Shown: one piece after another, positions 1 through 10,278 of the stretch
Layout of the letters: each line of letters opens with the position of its first letter
How positions within the stretch are numbered: position 1 is the first letter of the stretch
Assembly (NCBI GenBank): GCA_963818205.1
Contig: CAWFRG010000013.1
Coordinates: 186,001-250,000 of the forward strand
Length of the DNA stretch: 64,000 nucleotides
Direction of reading: 5' to 3'
Source: CAVVYV01 sp963818205
GTDB lineage: Bacteria > Actinomycetota > Thermoleophilia > Solirubrobacterales > 70-9
The notes under the pieces: model-generated
What the model was told of the DNA's origin: nothing
Seen by the model: the letters and a program-made list of their open reading frames with translations, nothing else
The model's database searches: none
Translations under genes and position numbers: made by a program

Positions 1-507
1 CAGCGGGGGCAGACCTTCGGCGAGGTGCCCGGGCTGGCCCCGCTGCCGTTGCAGGTGGGGCAGGGGCCGGTGGTCGGGACGGCGACCGTGATCTGGGCGC
101 CGTGCATCGCCTGCTCGAACGAGAGCTGGACCTCGGTCTCGAGGTCGCGGCCTCGCTGGCCGGGCGGTCCCTGCTCGCGGCCGCCGCGGAAGAACGTGGA
201 GAAGATGTCACCGAGGTCCGAGGCGAAGCCCCCGCCGGGGAACCCACCGCCCGGGAAGCCCCGCGCCCCCGCTCCACCGAGGCCCCCGAACACTCCGCCG
301 GCGTCGTACTGCTTGCGCTTCTCGGGATCGGAGAGCGCGTCGTATGCCTGCTGGATCTCCTTGAAGCTTCTCCTCCGCCGCGGGGTCGTCCGGGTTGCGG
401 TCGGGATGCCACTTGCGGGCGAGCTCCCGGTAAGCCTTCTTGATCTCGTCCTGGGAGGCCGAGCGGGAGACCCCGAGCACCTCGTAGAAGTCGCGCGGCG
501 CGGCCAT
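1..507 (-). CDS. dnaJ: DnaJ co-chaperone, N-terminal part, frameshifted and cut by window edge
   Basis: DnaJ stimulates DnaK ATPase activity and delivers unfolded substrates. The start is MAAPRDFYEVLGVSRSAS, followed by the J-domain helix II-III region with the invariant HPD (KWHPDRNPDD). A one-base insertion near position 366 breaks the frame: reading EEKF-KEIQQAYDALSDPEKRKQYD requires removing one base. After the shift come the Gly/Phe-rich linker (FGGLGGAGARGFPGGGFPG) and the beginning of the zinc-binding repeats (CPTCNGSG), where the window ends. The ATG overlaps the grpE stop by one base (TGATG), so the gene is translationally coupled in a dnaK-grpE-dnaJ operon. The frameshift is more likely a sequence error than a mutation in an essential-type gene. 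Confidence 0.9.
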
Positions 508-1054
508 CAGTCGCTCACCACCACCCGCGCCGGCCGCAGCACCTGGCCGTTCAGTCTGTAGCCCTTCTCGACGGTCTCGACGACGACCCCGGCGCCGGTC
601 CCCTCCTCGGCCCGGGTCGAGAGGGCCTCGTGGAGCTCGGGGTCGAAGCGCTCCCCGACAGGGTCATAGGCCTCGACCCCCGCGTCCTTGAGCTTCTCCC
701 GCAGCTCCTCGAGGACGAGGGCGACGCCCCTGGCGAGCGCCTCCTGAGCGGAGACGTCCTCGCTCGGGGCGTCCGCCGCCTGCAGGGCGCGCTCCAGATT
801 GTCGATCGCCGGCAGCAGATCGCGGGCGAGCTCGGCCTTGCCGCGAGCCCGGGCCTCCGCGGCCTCCTTCGCCACTCGCTTGCGGTAGTTCTCGAAGTCC
901 GCCCGGGTGCGCTGCGCCAGCTCGAGGTACTCGTCGCGCTCGCGCTTCACCTCACCGAGCTCGTCGAGGTCCTCGGCGACCTGGGCGCCGGCCTCATCGG
1001 CCTGGCGCTCGACCTCCTCGTTACCGGACTCCGGGTCCGCCCCTTCTCTGTCAT
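507..1054 (-). CDS. grpE: GrpE nucleotide-exchange factor for DnaK
   Basis: GrpE releases ADP from DnaK. The long N-terminal coiled coil (VKRERDEYLELAQRTRADF, then ENYRKRVAKEA) and the C-terminal beta domain (DPELHEALSTR, VEKGYRLNGQVLRPARVVV) are both visible. The in-frame reading has no good start. An ATG at 1054 directly downstream of the dnaK stop would give MTEKG and join the GrpE frame if one G is missing from the G run near 1041-1044, so I take 1054 as the start and suspect a homopolymer error. It lies 11 bases after dnaK and its stop overlaps the dnaJ start. Confidence 0.88.
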
Positions 1055-1065
1055 CGGCCCGCCCC

Positions 1066-2959
<1,894 letters not shown>

Positions 2960-3089
2960 TTTCAGTCCTCCAAGCTTTCGTTGATGTACTTGTGTCGATG
3001 TATTTGTAGCCTGCCTAAGAAATCTAAGTGAGAGTGTGGTAGATCGCTGCGTGAGCTGTAAACAATCGCCGCCGACCGTGCACGAAAGA

Positions 3090-3120
3090 GAGAGGCCGGG
3101 GCGCTGGGCCCCGGCCTCTC
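3090..3120 (-). terminator. Perfect 12-bp hairpin terminator
   Basis: GAGAGGCCGGGG at 3090-3101 pairs perfectly with CCCCGGCCTCTC at 3109-3120 around a 7-base loop. It lies just past the end of the minus-strand gene ending at 3148 and before the dnaK promoter region, so it should insulate dnaK from that gene. Only a weak T run follows on the minus strand. Confidence 0.75.
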
Positions 3121-3147
3121 GGATGCTGCAGTGCTGTCCGGGCTGCT

Positions 3148-4737
3148 CTACTTCTTCTTCTTCTTGCCGCCCGGGATGTTCAGCCGGCTGAGAACTCCGG
3201 CGTGGTCGGAGGCCCAGAGCCCGCACCCTGCTCGTCCAGCACGCGCCACGCTGGCGGCTGTGATGCTCGGGCTGTTCGTGAGGATGTGGTCGATCCGATT
3301 GTCGTTGGCGTGTTGCTCAGGTTGTTGAGCAGTCCTGAAGGCCGTGCGCCAGTGGTGTGACCAAGGTCGCCGCAATCCACTCAGGTTCCTGAACCCGGCG
3401 GCCACCATCCTGTTGAGGCGATGTTCGAATCGTCATCGCCGTTCGGCAGGTTCGCCGGCTGCGACCGACGGATCGGAGTTCAGATCGCCGACCAGGACCG
3501 TCGTTGGGCTGGCCGTCGCCGGACCACCCGCGGCGACCAGCTCGCGAGCCTGATCCTCGCGGAACGTGCCGATGCTCTCCGACTCGAGGTGCGTGTTCAC
3601 GAGGTGGAACTTCTTCCCTCGCACGTTGACATCGGCCGAGACCCAGCCTCGCGTGAACGCAGACCGCCGCCGCGCCGCCGAAGAGCGGCAGCGGTCAGCG
3701 TGTCCGCGGGGCTGTAGTTGCACCTGGTCACGTTCGACGTCTTCACCCCGGCGCCCTTACGCGCCGATGATCACGTCGCGCATCGTCAGCCGCGCGTCGC
3801 CGTCGATTCCGTGGATCACACAGGTGGGCGTGTTGCCTCCCACCGGATTGGTGTCGCCGAGGTCGCTACCGGCGCAGTCCGACGTACCCACCGGGTCTGG
3901 GTTGAAAGAAGGCACCAGCGGATTGCAGTTAGGCGGTGGAACCTCCGGCGTTGAACGATCTCCGTTGTAATCGAGGTTCGCAGCGGCGGGTCCGGGACCA
4001 GGATCACGGGCGGAAACGCCGGTGTCGTCATAGCCGGCCGCAGCGGCGGCCAGGGTGTCGCCGCGGGCGCACCCGTGCAAGGGGGCGGGAAGCCCGGTCC
4101 GGTTCCGCCGATTCCATCCGGTCCTGGGTCGTTGTCGAAATCGCCGAACTGCTCGAGGTCGGCCTCCTGCTGGACACCCACCAGGGTGTAGCCCCGGTAG
4201 CACTTGTCGCCCTTGAGGCCCTTCTTCTTGCACTGCCTTCTTGGTCTTGGCCTTCTGGTTGAGCGCCTCAAGCAGGGTGTCGATGTAGTCGATCAGGGGC
4301 ACGGTGGCGAAGGTGCCTACTGGCGGGCCACCACCGTCGGTCGGGACCTCGAGCCGCCACAGTGCGGCCTCCTGAAGCCCGACCAGGTCGACCTTGTTCT
4401 TCTTGATCTCGTTGGCGATCGTCTCCGCCCGGACGTTGAAATCGTTCGCCTCGACGTCCTTGAGGCCGAAGCCGACCTCATTGGCGAAGTTGTCCGGAGC
4501 CGCCGCCGTGGTGGCGTTCGGCCCGGGCTGTCCTGCGTTCGCCGCTGCGACCAGTGGGTTCAGGTCGGTCCCCAGATAGAGATTCTGGGTCATGACCTTG
4601 ACCAGGTCCTTTTTCTTCTTCCCCTTCTTGGCGTCGGCGACGCCCGGCATCAGGCACAGGCTCAGGGCAGCGATCAGCCCAAAGAGCCCGGCCCACCGCA
4701 GGCGTGCCCCCGCGCCGGAAGTGCGTAGGTAACTCAA
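3148..4737 (-). CDS. Secreted endonuclease/exonuclease/phosphatase-fold protein, several frameshifts
   Basis: The N-terminus is a signal peptide (WAGLFGLIAALSLCLMPGVADA) followed by a Lys-rich stretch and VKVMTQNLYLGTDLNPL, the opening strand of the EEP (DNase I/exonuclease III-like) fold. Later pieces carry DLVGLQEAALW (metal-binding Glu), HLVNTHLESES, TVLVGDLNSD (catalytic Asp/Asn) and, near the C-terminus, NDNRIDHILTN and ASDHAGVLSRL (terminal Asp/His). All catalytic motifs are therefore present but spread over three frames, with breaks near 4240, 4080-4030, 3740 and 3430. A TTG at 4735-4737 is best placed behind the GGAG at about 4742-4748; a GTG at 4743 would overlap it. The true substrate is not predictable. 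It is separated from dnaK by the terminator at 3090-3120. If the frameshifts are real it is a pseudogene. Confidence 0.7.
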
Positions 4738-4929
4738 TGCCACTCCTTTCGTGCGGGGCGGCCGGGCTCTCGTTGCCTGACCGGGCTCACGCCTTGGGAC
4801 CCCGTCTCCTCTCTGCCCCTGATGAATAACGCTATTTGAAACGAAGTTGCGCGGAAACCGCAAGGAGCCGCACTAGTCGGTACGGGGAACTACGGAGCCG
4901 GAAATGGGTAAAGGACCGTGCGTCCGAAG

Positions 4930-5316
4930 CTACTGGCCCGCGACCTGGGAGACGAAATCGGCGACCGTCTCCGCCTGTGAGCCGCTGAGAATTCCCTTCG
5001 GCATCCGCCCGCCGACGCCGTTCTCGATCGCGGCCAGCACCCGCGGCTTGATCGTCGCGGGATCGGGCGGCGTTGGGCTCGGCGGGGCGAGCAGGTCGTC
5101 GAGGTTGGGGCCGACGACTCCGTCGGTGCCGGCCTTGGCCAGGGTGTGGCAGGCGCCGCAGTTGGTGACGAAGAGGTCCTTTCCCTCGTCGAGGCTCGCC
5201 GGCACGCTTTCCGGTGAGGCCTCGCTGCTGCCCTCGCGGCTGATCGCCCAGGCGGGGATCAGCACCGCGAACGCGAGGACGACGATCCCGAAGATGACGA
5301 AGGTGCTGCGCTTCAT
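4930..5316 (-). CDS. Membrane-anchored c-type cytochrome
   Basis: 128 residues. An N-terminal membrane segment (STFVIFGIVVLAFAVLIPAWA) is followed by a class I cytochrome c domain with heme-attachment motif CGACH (FVTNCGACHTLAKAGTDG) and a distal methionine candidate in GGRMPKGILS. It probably carries electrons on the outer face of the membrane, but no partner oxidase or reductase is in the window. The ATG overlaps the stop of nth by four bases (ATGA), so the two are cotranscribed although functionally unrelated. Confidence 0.88.
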   Translation of the reverse strand: MKRSTFVIFGIVVLAFAVLIPAWAISREGSSEASPESVPASLDEGKDLFVTNCGACHTLAKAGTDGVVGPNLDDLLAPPSPTPPDPATIKPRVLAAIENGVGGRMPKGILSGSQAETVADFVSQVAGQ

Positions 5317-5975
5317 CGCTGGCGCGGAACCATATAGCCGGACACCGCGCCGCTCCGATACGCGGGGCACATCCGGCGGAGCGCGCACTCTGTGCACCGG
5401 GGGCGTGGCCGGCAGATCGCCCGGCCGTGGCGGATCAGGTTGAGGTGCAGCTCGTAGGCATCCTCGGGGGGCGTGATCGCCAGCATCTCGTCGTGGGCCT
5501 CCTCGGAGGAGGCGCGGGGGCGGAACAGGCCCAGACGCCCACCCACCCGGTGGACGTGGGTGTCGACCGGGATCTCGGGCCGTCCGAGGGCGAAGATCAT
5601 CACGCAGGCGGCGGTCTTGCGCCCGACCCCGGGCAGGGCGGTGAGGAAGTCGAGCGCCTCTTCCCTGGGCGCGGTCGCGAGCCAGTCGAGGTCGGGATGC
5701 TCGCCGAGCTGCTCGAGGACGTGCTGGATCCGGGGTGCCTTGGTGGCGCTCAGCCCGCCCGGGCGGAGCGCCTCCTCCAGCTCGGCCGGCGGAGCGTCGC
5801 GGACCTGCTCCCAGGTCGGGAACCGGTCGCGCATCCGGGCGTAGGCGACGTCGCGGTTTCGGTCGTTGGTGTTCTGGGAGAGGATCGTCCGCACCAGCTC
5901 GGCGATCGGGTGGCCGTGGGGCTTCCAAACCGGCCGGCCGTAGAGATCGCGCAGGCGGTCGCGGATCGCCACCAC
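5313..5975 (-). CDS. nth: Endonuclease III (DNA glycosylase/AP lyase)
   Basis: Base-excision repair enzyme acting on oxidised pyrimidines. Visible motifs are the helix-hairpin-helix LPGVGRKTA with the catalytic Lys, VDTHVHRVGGRLGL with the catalytic Asp, and a C-terminal [4Fe-4S] loop CRPRPRCTECALRRMC. The first Cys pair is spaced CX5C instead of the usual CX6C. The reading frame is open far upstream, so the start is uncertain; GTG at 5973-5975 gives 220 residues, the normal family length, beginning VVAIRDRLRDLYGRPVW. The downstream cytochrome start overlaps its stop. Confidence 0.9.
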   Translation of the reverse strand: MVAIRDRLRDLYGRPVWKPHGHPIAELVRTILSQNTNDRNRDVAYARMRDRFPTWEQVRDAPPAELEEALRPGGLSATKAPRIQHVLEQLGEHPDLDWLATAPREEALDFLTALPGVGRKTAACVMIFALGRPEIPVDTHVHRVGGRLGLFRPRASSEEAHDEMLAITPPEDAYELHLNLIRHGRAICRPRPRCTECALRRMCPAYRSGAVSGYMVPRQR

Positions 5976-6318
5976 CCGCCGGCGGGAGGGCCGGCGCCAA
6001 GAGGGATCGCGCTTCGGGATCCGCCTTCGAGCCTCCCTGAGCCCGGTCTCGCGGCCCCGCGCGGCGACGCGCCGCGAGCGCGCGTCCGGGATCGAGATCG
6101 CCCTGTTGCTCGGCAGCGGCAAGGTCCCGAGGATATTGTCGGCCGATCCCGCTCGCCGGCCGTGCCGAGGCGCTGCTGAACAGCGGCTGGTCGAGCTGCC
6201 GGAAGCGGGCCCGGCCTCGGGATCGGCCCGACGATCGAGCGAGTCGTCACCTTCCTGGAACCGACCCTGCCCTGAGCGGCCCCGTGTGCTCCATCTCACC
6301 CGCACTTGTTGTCGACCG

Positions 6319-7104
6319 GTGAAATACAATCCCTGGTTCGTGCGTGCACTGGTCGGAAAGATCGGGGCCTGGCTGCCCAATGGCTATGGGGACGCGGGAC
6401 GGCAGCTGGGGCTGTTCGTGCTGGCCGACCTCTGTTACGAGACCGTGCGCGGCGTCGCCGAGGGGCAGCGCGCCGAGGCCTTCGCCAACGGGGCATGGAT
6501 CATCGACATCGAGAGGGCGACGGGGACGCTGTTCGAGCCCGACCTCCAGAGCGCCCTGATCGGCCAGCGCTGGATCATCGACCTGGCCAACTTCGCCTAC
6601 ATGAACACCCACTTCATCATCACCACCGCCTTCCTGGTCTGGCTCTACCTGTACCGGAACCAGAGCTTCTATTTCGTCCGGAACATGTTCATGGTGGCGA
6701 TGGCGCTGGCGCTCGTCGGCTATGCCTTCGTCCCAACCGCGCCGCCGCGGTTGTTCCCGCAGGAGGGGTTCGTCGACACGATCACGGCGATGGCCCAGGT
6801 GAACCACGACTCGGCGCTGGTCAAGATCTTCGTCAACCCTTACGCCGCGATACCGAGCATGCACATAGCCTTCGCCTTGATGATCGGGGTCTCAGGAGCG
6901 CTGATCTCGCGGCACGCGGTGACCCGCGCCTTCTGGTGCGTCTATCCGGTGTTCGTCTTCTTCGTCGTCGTGGTCACCGCGAATCACTTCTGGATTGATG
7001 CCGCGGCCGGGGGGCTGGTCGCCGGCTTGGCGGCGCTCACCGCGCGGCAGGTCCTGGCCCGCGCCCGGCCGGCCGTCTGGTCCTGGCGGCCAGCCACCGC
7101 TTGA
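6319..7104 (+). CDS. PAP2-superfamily membrane phosphatase/phosphotransferase (Aur1/Ipt1-like)
   Basis: 261 residues from GTG at 6319 (VKYNPWFVRALVGKIGAWL). Polytopic membrane protein with the three PAP2 signatures of the inositolphosphotransferase branch: FVPTAPPRLFP, IPSMHIAFAL (catalytic His region) and TANHFWIDAAAGG (second His and Asp). Members of this branch hydrolyse or transfer phosphate-linked headgroups of lipids. It is the first of at least five head-to-tail genes that include a PIP-synthase-like enzyme and inositol-phosphate synthase, so an inositol-phospholipid substrate is a reasonable inference. Its stop overlaps the next start (TTGA). Confidence 0.82.
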   Translation: MKYNPWFVRALVGKIGAWLPNGYGDAGRQLGLFVLADLCYETVRGVAEGQRAEAFANGAWIIDIERATGTLFEPDLQSALIGQRWIIDLANFAYMNTHFIITTAFLVWLYLYRNQSFYFVRNMFMVAMALALVGYAFVPTAPPRLFPQEGFVDTITAMAQVNHDSALVKIFVNPYAAIPSMHIAFALMIGVSGALISRHAVTRAFWCVYPVFVFFVVVVTANHFWIDAAAGGLVAGLAALTARQVLARARPAVWSWRPATA

Positions 7105-8744
7105 GCTCGACACGCTCGGCGTTGCGCCGCTACGCCGAGCCGGCCGTGGTGGCGGTGATCCTTGGCGGGGTCTACCTGGTCGTCCAGCCCTCGAGCGCCG
7201 ATCACGCCGCCCAGGTCTTTCGCTCCGGGCTCTTCGAGAACGAGGGGCTCTCCACCTGGAACAACCTCTGGTTCGGTGGCCACCACCTTCCCGGCTACGG
7301 CCTGCTCTTTCCGCCGCTCGCATCGTTGCTCGGGGCGCGCCTGGTCGGTTTCCTGGCGACCCTCGCCGCTTCCCTGCTGTTCGCGGCGATCGCCTATCGC
7401 CGCTGGGGTGACCGCGCGCGGCTGGGCGTGATCTGGTTCGCCGCCGGCGCTTCGATCAGCCTCTACACCGGCCGCCTCACCTTCGCGCTGGGGGTGCCGA
7501 TCGCGCTGGCGGCGGTGTTCGCGGCGCAGCGCGGCCATCGGCTGGCGGCGATCGGCTTCGCCGCCCTCTGCCCGCTGGCGAGCCCGGTCGCGGCCCTCTT
7601 CCTCGCCTGTGGAGCGGTGGGGTACTCGATTGCCGAGCGCCGCCGCCAGGGGCTCGAGATCGCCGCGGCCGCCGCGGTGACGGCGTTGGCGATCAGCCTG
7701 GCGTTCCCGGAGGGCGGAACCGAGCCCTTCGACTTCTCGAGCTTCCAGCCGGCGATCCTGGTGGCGGCCGCCGTGTTCCTGGCGCTGCCCCGGGAGGAGA
7801 GGCTGCTCCGCTACAGCGTCGCCGTCTACGCCGCAGTGCTTGCCGCCGCTTTCCTGATCAACAGCCCGATGGGTGGCAACGCCACCCGAATGGGCGCGCT
7901 CCTGCTCGGCCCCGCCCTCGCCTTCGGCCTCTGGCGGCGGCAGCGCTTCGCCCTCGCCCTCCTGGTTCCGGTGCTCGTCTACTGGCAGTGGTCGCCGGTG
8001 GTCCGCGACCTCGAGGACGTCCACGCCCAGCCCTCGGTCGAGGCCGGCTACTACGCCCCGGTGCGCGACTTCCTCCGGGGGACCCCAAACCGCAACGCCT
8101 ACCGGGTCGAGGTGCTTCCCGCCGAGCACCACTGGGAGTCGGCATACGTCCCGCGCGGGATCTACATCGCCCGCGGCTGGGAGCGGCAGCTCGACCGGAA
8201 GCTCAACCCCATCTTCTACGAGGACCAGCTGACCTTCGACGAGTACCGAGACTGGCTCGACGACCTCGGGGTCGGGTTCGTCGCCGTTCCCGACGCGCCC
8301 CTCGACTACGCGGCCGAGTCCGAGGTGTGGCTGATCGCCCGCGAGCCCCCCTACCTGGAGCAGGCCTTCACCAGCGCCGACTGGACCGTCTACCGGGTGC
8401 GGGATCCGGCCCCCCTGGCGGTCGGCGCCGGCGACCTGGTGAAGCTGACCCCCGAGGGCTTCGTGGTCGACGCGGACGCTCCCGGTACCGTGCTGGTCAG
8501 AGTGCACTGGACGCCGTACTGGTCGATCGAGCAGGGGACCGGCTGCGTGGAGCAGTCTGCCGGCGGCTACACCATCCTCGACGTCACCGAGCCGGGCCGC
8601 TTCCGGGTCGGCGTCGACTTCTCCCCGATTCGGGCGCTTGATCGCGGTCCTCGCTGCGCCGATCGGCCGATGGCGACGATCGGGCTGGAGCGGACGGCCG
8701 CCTTCCTGAAGCAGGCGGGCCTGCTCCCGGAGAGCAGGCCTTGA
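7101..8744 (+). CDS. Polytopic membrane protein of unknown function with extracytoplasmic C-terminal domain
   Basis: 547 residues. A TTG start overlaps the previous stop (TTGA). About 10 hydrophobic segments occupy residues 15-300 (for example VVAVILGGVYLVVQP, FLATLAASLLFAAIAY, SVAVYAAVLAAAFLINSP), then a soluble C-terminal half of about 230 residues rich in Tyr/Trp (DFLRGTPNRNAYRVEVLPA, YIARGWERQLDRKLNP). This is the layout of bacterial glycosyltransferase-C-like or 6-pyruvoyl-tetrahydropterin-synthase-related YfhO-type membrane proteins, but I see no diagnostic catalytic motif. It is sandwiched by overlap between two PAP2 enzymes, so it likely works with them on a lipid or lipid-linked glycan. 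Confidence 0.75.
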   Translation: MSSTRSALRRYAEPAVVAVILGGVYLVVQPSSADHAAQVFRSGLFENEGLSTWNNLWFGGHHLPGYGLLFPPLASLLGARLVGFLATLAASLLFAAIAYRRWGDRARLGVIWFAAGASISLYTGRLTFALGVPIALAAVFAAQRGHRLAAIGFAALCPLASPVAALFLACGAVGYSIAERRRQGLEIAAAAAVTALAISLAFPEGGTEPFDFSSFQPAILVAAAVFLALPREERLLRYSVAVYAAVLAAAFLINSPMGGNATRMGALLLGPALAFGLWRRQRFALALLVPVLVYWQWSPVVRDLEDVHAQPSVEAGYYAPVRDFLRGTPNRNAYRVEVLPAEHHWESAYVPRGIYIARGWERQLDRKLNPIFYEDQLTFDEYRDWLDDLGVGFVAVPDAPLDYAAESEVWLIAREPPYLEQAFTSADWTVYRVRDPAPLAVGAGDLVKLTPEGFVVDADAPGTVLVRVHWTPYWSIEQGTGCVEQSAGGYTILDVTEPGRFRVGVDFSPIRALDRGPRCADRPMATIGLERTAAFLKQAGLLPESRP

Positions 8745-9553
8745 GCCTCTCCCAGCTGCGCCAGCGGTTTCTGCCCCGCGGCCCGGTCGACCTGGTCGTG
8801 CAGCTCGCTGTGATCGCGGCGGCCTACTACGCGTGGCGCTACGCGCGTGGGGCGGTCGACGGGAGCATGACTGCCTCATTCGCCCATGCCCGCGACCTTG
8901 TCGACGTGGAGCGCGCCCTCGGCGCCCTGATCGAGCCCAGCGTCCAGGACTGGGCGGTGAGCACTGGCTGGCCGGCGGAGGTGGCCCGCTGGGGATACGC
9001 CAACCTCCACTTCAAGGGCAGCTGCCTCGCGCTGGCGGTGATCTTCTTCGGGTGGCGCGGCAGCTACGGCTTCGTCCGCAACGTGGTGCTGGCGGCGATG
9101 GCGATCTCGCTCGCCGGCTACGCCCTCTATCCGACCGCCCCTCCGCGGTTCCTGCCTGAGCTCGGGCTCGATCCCTCGAGCGCGGTCACCGGCAACCAGC
9201 CGCTCCTCTCGTCCCCCGGCGACCCACTCTTCAACCCGTTCGCGGCGGTCCCCTCGATGCACGTCGGCCTCTCGCTGATTTTCTCCTGGTCGCTCGCGCT
9301 ACTGGTCCGGCCCCGCGCGCTGAAGGTGCTGCTCTTCGGATATCCCTTGCTGATGACCTACGTGGTCGTGGCCAGCGGCAACCATTTCTGGCTTGACGCC
9401 GTGTTCGGCGCCTTCACCGCCGCCGCGGCCGCCGCGGTGGGGGTGGTTCTCGGCCGCCTTCGCCCGGAGTGGGCGTTCTCGCCGGCGGGGAAGCGGCTGC
9501 ACGTCGGCCGTCCCGAGCCTCCCGAGCCGGAGCCGGAGGCCGCAGTCGCGTGA
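8741..9553 (+). CDS. Second PAP2-superfamily membrane enzyme, paralogue of the 6.3-kb gene
   Basis: 270 residues, TTG start overlapping the preceding stop (TTGA). Same signature set as the first PAP2 gene: LYPTAPPRFLPE, VPSMHVGLSLIFSWS and SGNHFWLDAVFGAF. Membrane helices run throughout, with a Pro/Glu-rich hydrophilic C-terminal tail (RPEPPEPEPEAAVA). The two copies are diverged, so the duplication is not recent. The CDP-alcohol phosphotransferase follows 13 bases downstream, supporting a role in inositol-lipid processing. It may be a dephosphorylating enzyme or a headgroup transferase; sequence alone does not decide. Confidence 0.82.
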   Translation: MSLSQLRQRFLPRGPVDLVVQLAVIAAAYYAWRYARGAVDGSMTASFAHARDLVDVERALGALIEPSVQDWAVSTGWPAEVARWGYANLHFKGSCLALAVIFFGWRGSYGFVRNVVLAAMAISLAGYALYPTAPPRFLPELGLDPSSAVTGNQPLLSSPGDPLFNPFAAVPSMHVGLSLIFSWSLALLVRPRALKVLLFGYPLLMTYVVVASGNHFWLDAVFGAFTAAAAAAVGVVLGRLRPEWAFSPAGKRLHVGRPEPPEPEPEAAVA

Positions 9554-9566
9554 GGGTGGGCGCCCG

Positions 9567-10214
9567 ATGAACGGCCGCCCCGCCGTCGAGCTCTCAGCCG
9601 TCGTTCGCAACCGTCTGATCGAGTCCCGGCTCACCCCCAACGCGATCTCGCTGGTGGGGCTGGTCGGCAACCTCGCCGCGGCGGTTCTGATCTGGCAGGG
9701 CTACTACACCCTCGGCGGCGTCGCGTTCATCATCGGCTCGGTCATGGACACCCTCGACGGCCGCTACGCGCGGGCGTCGGGCAAGGGGACCCTCTTCGGC
9801 GCCTTCCTCGATTCCACCCTCGACCGGCTCGAGGAGGGGATCGTGCTCACCGCCGTCGCCTACCGCTTCGCTGAGGCCGGCGACGGGTTCGCCGCCGCGA
9901 TGTGCGTGGTGGTCGTGCTCGGATCGCTGCTGGTCTCCTACACCCGCGCCCGGGCGGAGGCGCTGGGCGTCGAGTGCACGGTCGGGGTGGCAACCAGGCC
10001 CGTGCGGGTGGTGATACTTTCGATCGGCCTCGTCTTCGCCAAGGGCGCCGGCGTCTTCGACTTTGAGCTTCTCGCCCCGGCGATCTATGCGATGGCGGCT
10101 CTTACTGCGTTCACGGTCGTGCAGCGGGTCTGGCACGTACGCAACGCGCTTAGGGCGGGCCAAGCCGGGGTAACGGCGCCAGTGAGCCCCACCGAAGAGA
10201 CCGCCGACGTGTAA
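9567..10214 (+). CDS. CDP-alcohol phosphatidyltransferase, probable phosphatidylinositol-phosphate synthase
   Basis: 215 residues from ATG at 9567. It contains the complete CDP-alcohol phosphotransferase signature DGx2ARx8Gx3Dx3D (read as DGRYAR...GAFLDSTLD), whose aspartates bind two metals and the CDP-diacylglycerol phosphate. At least five membrane segments follow. In actinobacteria the enzyme of this type makes phosphatidylinositol phosphate from CDP-DAG and inositol-1-phosphate; the adjacent ino1 supplies exactly that co-substrate. An alternative is phosphatidylglycerol-phosphate synthase, but the neighbour favours PIP synthase. Confidence 0.88.
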   Translation: MNGRPAVELSAVVRNRLIESRLTPNAISLVGLVGNLAAAVLIWQGYYTLGGVAFIIGSVMDTLDGRYARASGKGTLFGAFLDSTLDRLEEGIVLTAVAYRFAEAGDGFAAAMCVVVVLGSLLVSYTRARAEALGVECTVGVATRPVRVVILSIGLVFAKGAGVFDFELLAPAIYAMAALTAFTVVQRVWHVRNALRAGQAGVTAPVSPTEETADV

Positions 10215-10278
10215 CCCGGTGTGGGCGCAAGTGTGGTTTCAACGCCAGCGGTTCGCATGAAGGAGGATTTCCAGGCTG

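Noticed and set aside
3015..3028. CTAAG-N4-CTAAG direct repeat upstream of dnaK as a heat-shock operator
   Set aside because: It is not palindromic and matches neither HAIR (CTTGAGT-N7-ACTCAAG) nor CIRCE.
6984..8879. 631-codon minus frame over the membrane-protein and PAP2 genes
   Set aside because: Composition (Arg, Gly, Pro, His) is that of antisense of a GC-rich gene; the plus-strand genes have clear families and overlapping starts and stops.
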